A stretch of DNA of 8,799 bases from an uncultured Flavobacteriales bacterium (GTDB taxonomy: Bacteria; Bacteroidota; Bacteroidia; Flavobacteriales; Vicingaceae): positions 1-8,799 of the forward strand of contig CAMPHX010000027.1 in the NCBI GenBank assembly GCA_946886085.1, read 5' to 3'. The position numbers and the translations under genes are program-made. How positions within the stretch are numbered: the first letter of the stretch is position 1; every line of letters begins with the position of its first letter. Below the pieces are notes generated by a model. It was not told the DNA's origin and ran no database searches. It saw only the letters and a program-made list of their open reading frames with translations. Positions 6,782 through 8,799 of this stretch are shown piece by piece.

Positions 6782-6793
6782 CAATTAACTTTA
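6759..6793 (+). promoter_or_regulatory. Candidate mnmG promoter elements at the end of ybeY
   Basis: TTTG at 6763-6766 followed after 19 bp by TAACTTTA (6786-6793, one mismatch to TAnnTTTG) resembles a -33/-7 pair. It would start transcription near 6799, leaving a leader of about 55 nt that contains the parS palindrome. An alternative is the perfect TAACTTTG at 6759-6766, itself inside ybeY, but it lacks an upstream TTG. Only one of these, or neither, may be used. Confidence 0.35.
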
Positions 6794-6825
6794 TAAATCC
6801 CACAAAAGATATTTTAAACCCAATA

Positions 6826-6843
6826 ATGTTTCACGTGAAACAT
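6826..6843. other. parS: parS centromere site (ParB-binding palindrome)
   Basis: The 16-bp core TGTTTCACGTGAAACA (6827-6842) is a perfect palindrome, extended by one more A-T pair at each end to 18 bp. It is identical to the canonical chromosomal parS sequence recognised by ParB/Spo0J across many bacterial phyla. Such sites cluster near the replication origin, where CTP-bound ParB loads and spreads, with roles in segregation and SMC recruitment. It sits in the ybeY-mnmG gap, 12 bp before the mnmG ATG. Only one copy is present in this window, and parA/parB are not in it. Confidence 0.92.
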
Positions 6844-6854
6844 AATTTATACAT

Positions 6855-8720
6855 ATGAACAATCAATACGATATAATAGTAGTTGGAGGCGGTCATGCAG
6901 GTTGTGAAGCAGCAGCTGCTGCGGCAAATCTTGGTTCAAAAACCCTTTTAATTACAATGAACATGGATGCTATAGCTCAAATGTCATGTAATCCGGCAAT
7001 GGGAGGAATAGCCAAAGGACAAATAGTTCGAGAGATTGATGCTTTAGGAGGTTATTCCGGTTTAGTAAGCGACAAAAGTGCTATTCAGTTTAAAATGCTA
7101 AACAGATCTAAAGGACCAGCCGTTTGGAGTCCAAGAACACAAAACGACCGCATGCTTTTTTCAAAAGAATGGAGGTTAATGTTAGAAAATACTCCCAATG
7201 TTTTCTTTTGGCAAGACATGGTAAATGAATTAATTTTTGAAGATGGAAAGTGCGTTGGCGTTAAAACTCAAATTGGCATCGAGTTTAAATCCAAAGCTGT
7301 AATTCTAACTAATGGTACTTTCTTAAATGGCTTAATTCATATCGGAGAAAAACAATTTGGAGGAGGTAGAGCAGGTGCAAGACCATCAAAAGGATTGACA
7401 GAACAATTGGTAAGTTATGGTTTTGAATCAGGAAGAATGAAAACAGGAACTCCACCACGAGTTGATGGAAGAAGCATAGATTATACTAAAATGGAAGAAC
7501 AACCCGGTGATAAAAACCCTAGTACTTTTTCTTATTTAGACACTACCACAAAACTTACCAAACAAAGAAGTTGTCACATTGCATATACCAATCAAGATGT
7601 ACACGATGTCTTACAAACTGGCTTTGAAAAATCACCTATGTTTTCAGGAAGAATTCAAGGCTTAGGCCCGAGATATTGTCCATCTATTGAAGACAAAATT
7701 GTACGCTTTTCTGAAAGAGAAAGACACCAATTATTTGTTGAGCCTGAAGGTTGGAACACAGTAGAAATTTATTTGAATGGATTTTCCACATCACTTCCAG
7801 AAGACGTTCAATACAAAGCCATGCAATTAATTCCTGGTTTTGAAAAAGCGTTAATGTTTAGACCAGGGTATGCCATAGAATATGACTTTTTTCAACCTAC
7901 ACAACTTAAAAACACACTTGAAACTAAGTTGGTAGATAACCTATATTTTGCTGGACAAATAAATGGAACTACAGGTTATGAAGAAGCGGCAGGACAAGGT
8001 TTAATGGCTGGAATAAATGCTCATTTAAAAACAAACAAAAAAGAAGCTTTTATTTTAAATAGAGACGAAGCTTATATAGGTGTTTTAATAGACGATTTGA
8101 TTAATAAAGGCACAAACGAACCTTATAGAATGTTTACGTCAAGAGCAGAATATAGAATACTTTTAAGACAAGATAATGCAGATGTTCGTCTGACCGAAAA
8201 AGGGTTTAATTTAGGTTTAGCTTCTGAATTAAGAATGAAAAAAGTAGCCGAGAAAAAACAAAATATTGAAAAAATAATCAAGCGATTTGAAGAAGTTTCT
8301 ATCTTACCTAAAGAAGTAAATACTTATTTAGAACAACAAAATTCATCGCCTTTAAAACAACAAGTAAAAGCCATTTCTGTTATAACAAGACCAAATATTG
8401 CCATAAAAGAATTGAGTTTATGCAACACAAAGTTATCAGATGAAACCAATTTATATACAGAAGATGTATTAGAAAGTGCAGAAATTTTAATGAAGTACGA
8501 AGGTTATATTAAAAGAGAAAAAGAAGTAGCAGATAAAATTTCCAGACTCGATGATATTAAAATTCATGACACAATTGACTACACTAAACTTGGATCTTTA
8601 TCTGCTGAAGCAGTAGATAAACTTTCTAAAATTAAACCCTCAACTATAGGACAAGCATCAAGAATTAGTGGAGTTTCTCCATCAGATGTTTCTGTTTTGA
8701 TGGTTTACATGGGAAGGTAA
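6855..8720 (+). CDS. mnmG: tRNA uridine-5-carboxymethylaminomethyl(34) synthesis enzyme MnmG (GidA)
   Basis: MnmG is the FAD-binding partner of the GTPase MnmE and installs the cmnm5 group on wobble uridine 34 of certain tRNAs. The 621-residue length is normal. The Rossmann motif is '[12 protein letters not shown]' (9-20). '[19 protein letters not shown]' (44-62) contains the conserved Cys45. '[13 protein letters not shown]' is in the middle region, and '[13 protein letters not shown]' carries the second conserved Cys at about 275. '[13 protein letters not shown]' (about 369-381) is the family signature near the FAD site, followed by '[18 protein letters not shown]'. The helical C-terminal domain ends '[22 protein letters not shown]', the usual tRNA/MnmE-binding end. 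ATG at 6855 places the Rossmann strand directly at the N-terminus; there is no Shine-Dalgarno. A parS palindrome lies 12 bp upstream. The position fits the common location of gidA near origins, although rsmG, mnmE, parA and parB are absent here. Confidence 0.98.
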   Translation: MNNQYDIIVVGGGHAGCEAAAAAANLGSKTLLITMNMDAIAQMSCNPAMGGIAKGQIVREIDALGGYSGLVSDKSAIQFKMLNRSKGPAVWSPRTQNDRMLFSKEWRLMLENTPNVFFWQDMVNELIFEDGKCVGVKTQIGIEFKSKAVILTNGTFLNGLIHIGEKQFGGGRAGARPSKGLTEQLVSYGFESGRMKTGTPPRVDGRSIDYTKMEEQPGDKNPSTFSYLDTTTKLTKQRSCHIAYTNQDVHDVLQTGFEKSPMFSGRIQGLGPRYCPSIEDKIVRFSERERHQLFVEPEGWNTVEIYLNGFSTSLPEDVQYKAMQLIPGFEKALMFRPGYAIEYDFFQPTQLKNTLETKLVDNLYFAGQINGTTGYEEAAGQGLMAGINAHLKTNKKEAFILNRDEAYIGVLIDDLINKGTNEPYRMFTSRAEYRILLRQDNADVRLTEKGFNLGLASELRMKKVAEKKQNIEKIIKRFEEVSILPKEVNTYLEQQNSSPLKQQVKAISVITRPNIAIKELSLCNTKLSDETNLYTEDVLESAEILMKYEGYIKREKEVADKISRLDDIKIHDTIDYTKLGSLSAEAVDKLSKIKPSTIGQASRISGVSPSDVSVLMVYMGR

Positions 8721-8741
8721 AATTTAAAACAAAATCATAAA

Positions 8742-8790
8742 TTGTTTCATCTGTTAATTATAAGTATTTTTTATTAGTCAGATGCAACAA
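8742..8790. repeat. Imperfect inverted repeat downstream of mnmG
   Basis: TTGTTTCATCTG (8742-8753) and CAGATGCAACAA (8779-8790) are complementary at 11 of 12 positions around a 25-nt AT-rich loop. No T run follows on the plus strand, so it is a poor terminator for mnmG. On the minus strand the hairpin is followed by T-rich sequence (TTTATGATTTTGTTTT), so it could end a convergent gene lying beyond the window. Confidence 0.45.
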
Positions 8791-8799
8791 CCATTATAG

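Noticed and set aside
8782..8799. ATG near the right edge as the start of a new gene
   Set aside because: The frame reads Met-Gln-Gln-Pro-Leu and then TAG, so it is closed at once.

Overview
The window looks like a chromosomal segment of a low-GC member of the Bacteroidota, probably Flavobacteriia-like. The evidence is the AT-rich codon use, start sites without Shine-Dalgarno sequences, several matches to the Bacteroidota -7 promoter element TAnnTTTG, and a large DUF4175-family protein, which is essentially a Bacteroidota family. I see no insertion sequence, prophage, CRISPR array, rRNA or tRNA gene.

Layout. The left third (1-1875) lies on the minus strand. Reading leftwards, it holds a glycine-zipper protein with a general-stress-protein-17M-like fold (1339-1875), a DUF4142 lipoprotein (713-1309), an intrinsic terminator (612-646), and the first 200 codons of a DUF748/AsmA-like membrane-anchored protein that runs off the left edge (1-601). 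A divergent intergenic region of 231 bp (1876-2106) contains an aroQ promoter candidate, a 14-bp palindrome and a pair of direct repeats. The rest lies on the plus strand: aroQ (2107-2529), a 1120-residue DUF4175 membrane/coiled-coil protein (2571-5933), a small HATPase_c protein like the anti-sigma kinase RsbW (5930-6349), ybeY (6356-6781) and mnmG (6855-8720). The last 79 bp are non-coding and hold an imperfect inverted repeat.

How the genes fit together. The DUF4175, HATPase and ybeY genes are tightly packed (4-nt overlap, then 6-nt gap) and look like one transcription unit. YbeY (rRNA maturation) and MnmG (tRNA wobble modification) are translation-quality genes. AroQ is core shikimate metabolism. 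The minus-strand pair looks like an envelope/stress module.

The strongest non-coding signal is a perfect ParB-binding site (parS), TGTTTCACGTGAAACA at 6827-6842, 12 bp upstream of the mnmG start codon. It marks this locus as probably lying in the origin-proximal, ParB-loaded part of the chromosome. I did not find a convincingly novel multi-gene system. The points most worth following are the parS in the mnmG leader, the mutually exclusive hairpins at 612-664, the TTG start of ybeY in the same frame as the upstream gene, and the conserved-looking pairing of a DUF4175 protein with a lone RsbW-like ATPase.
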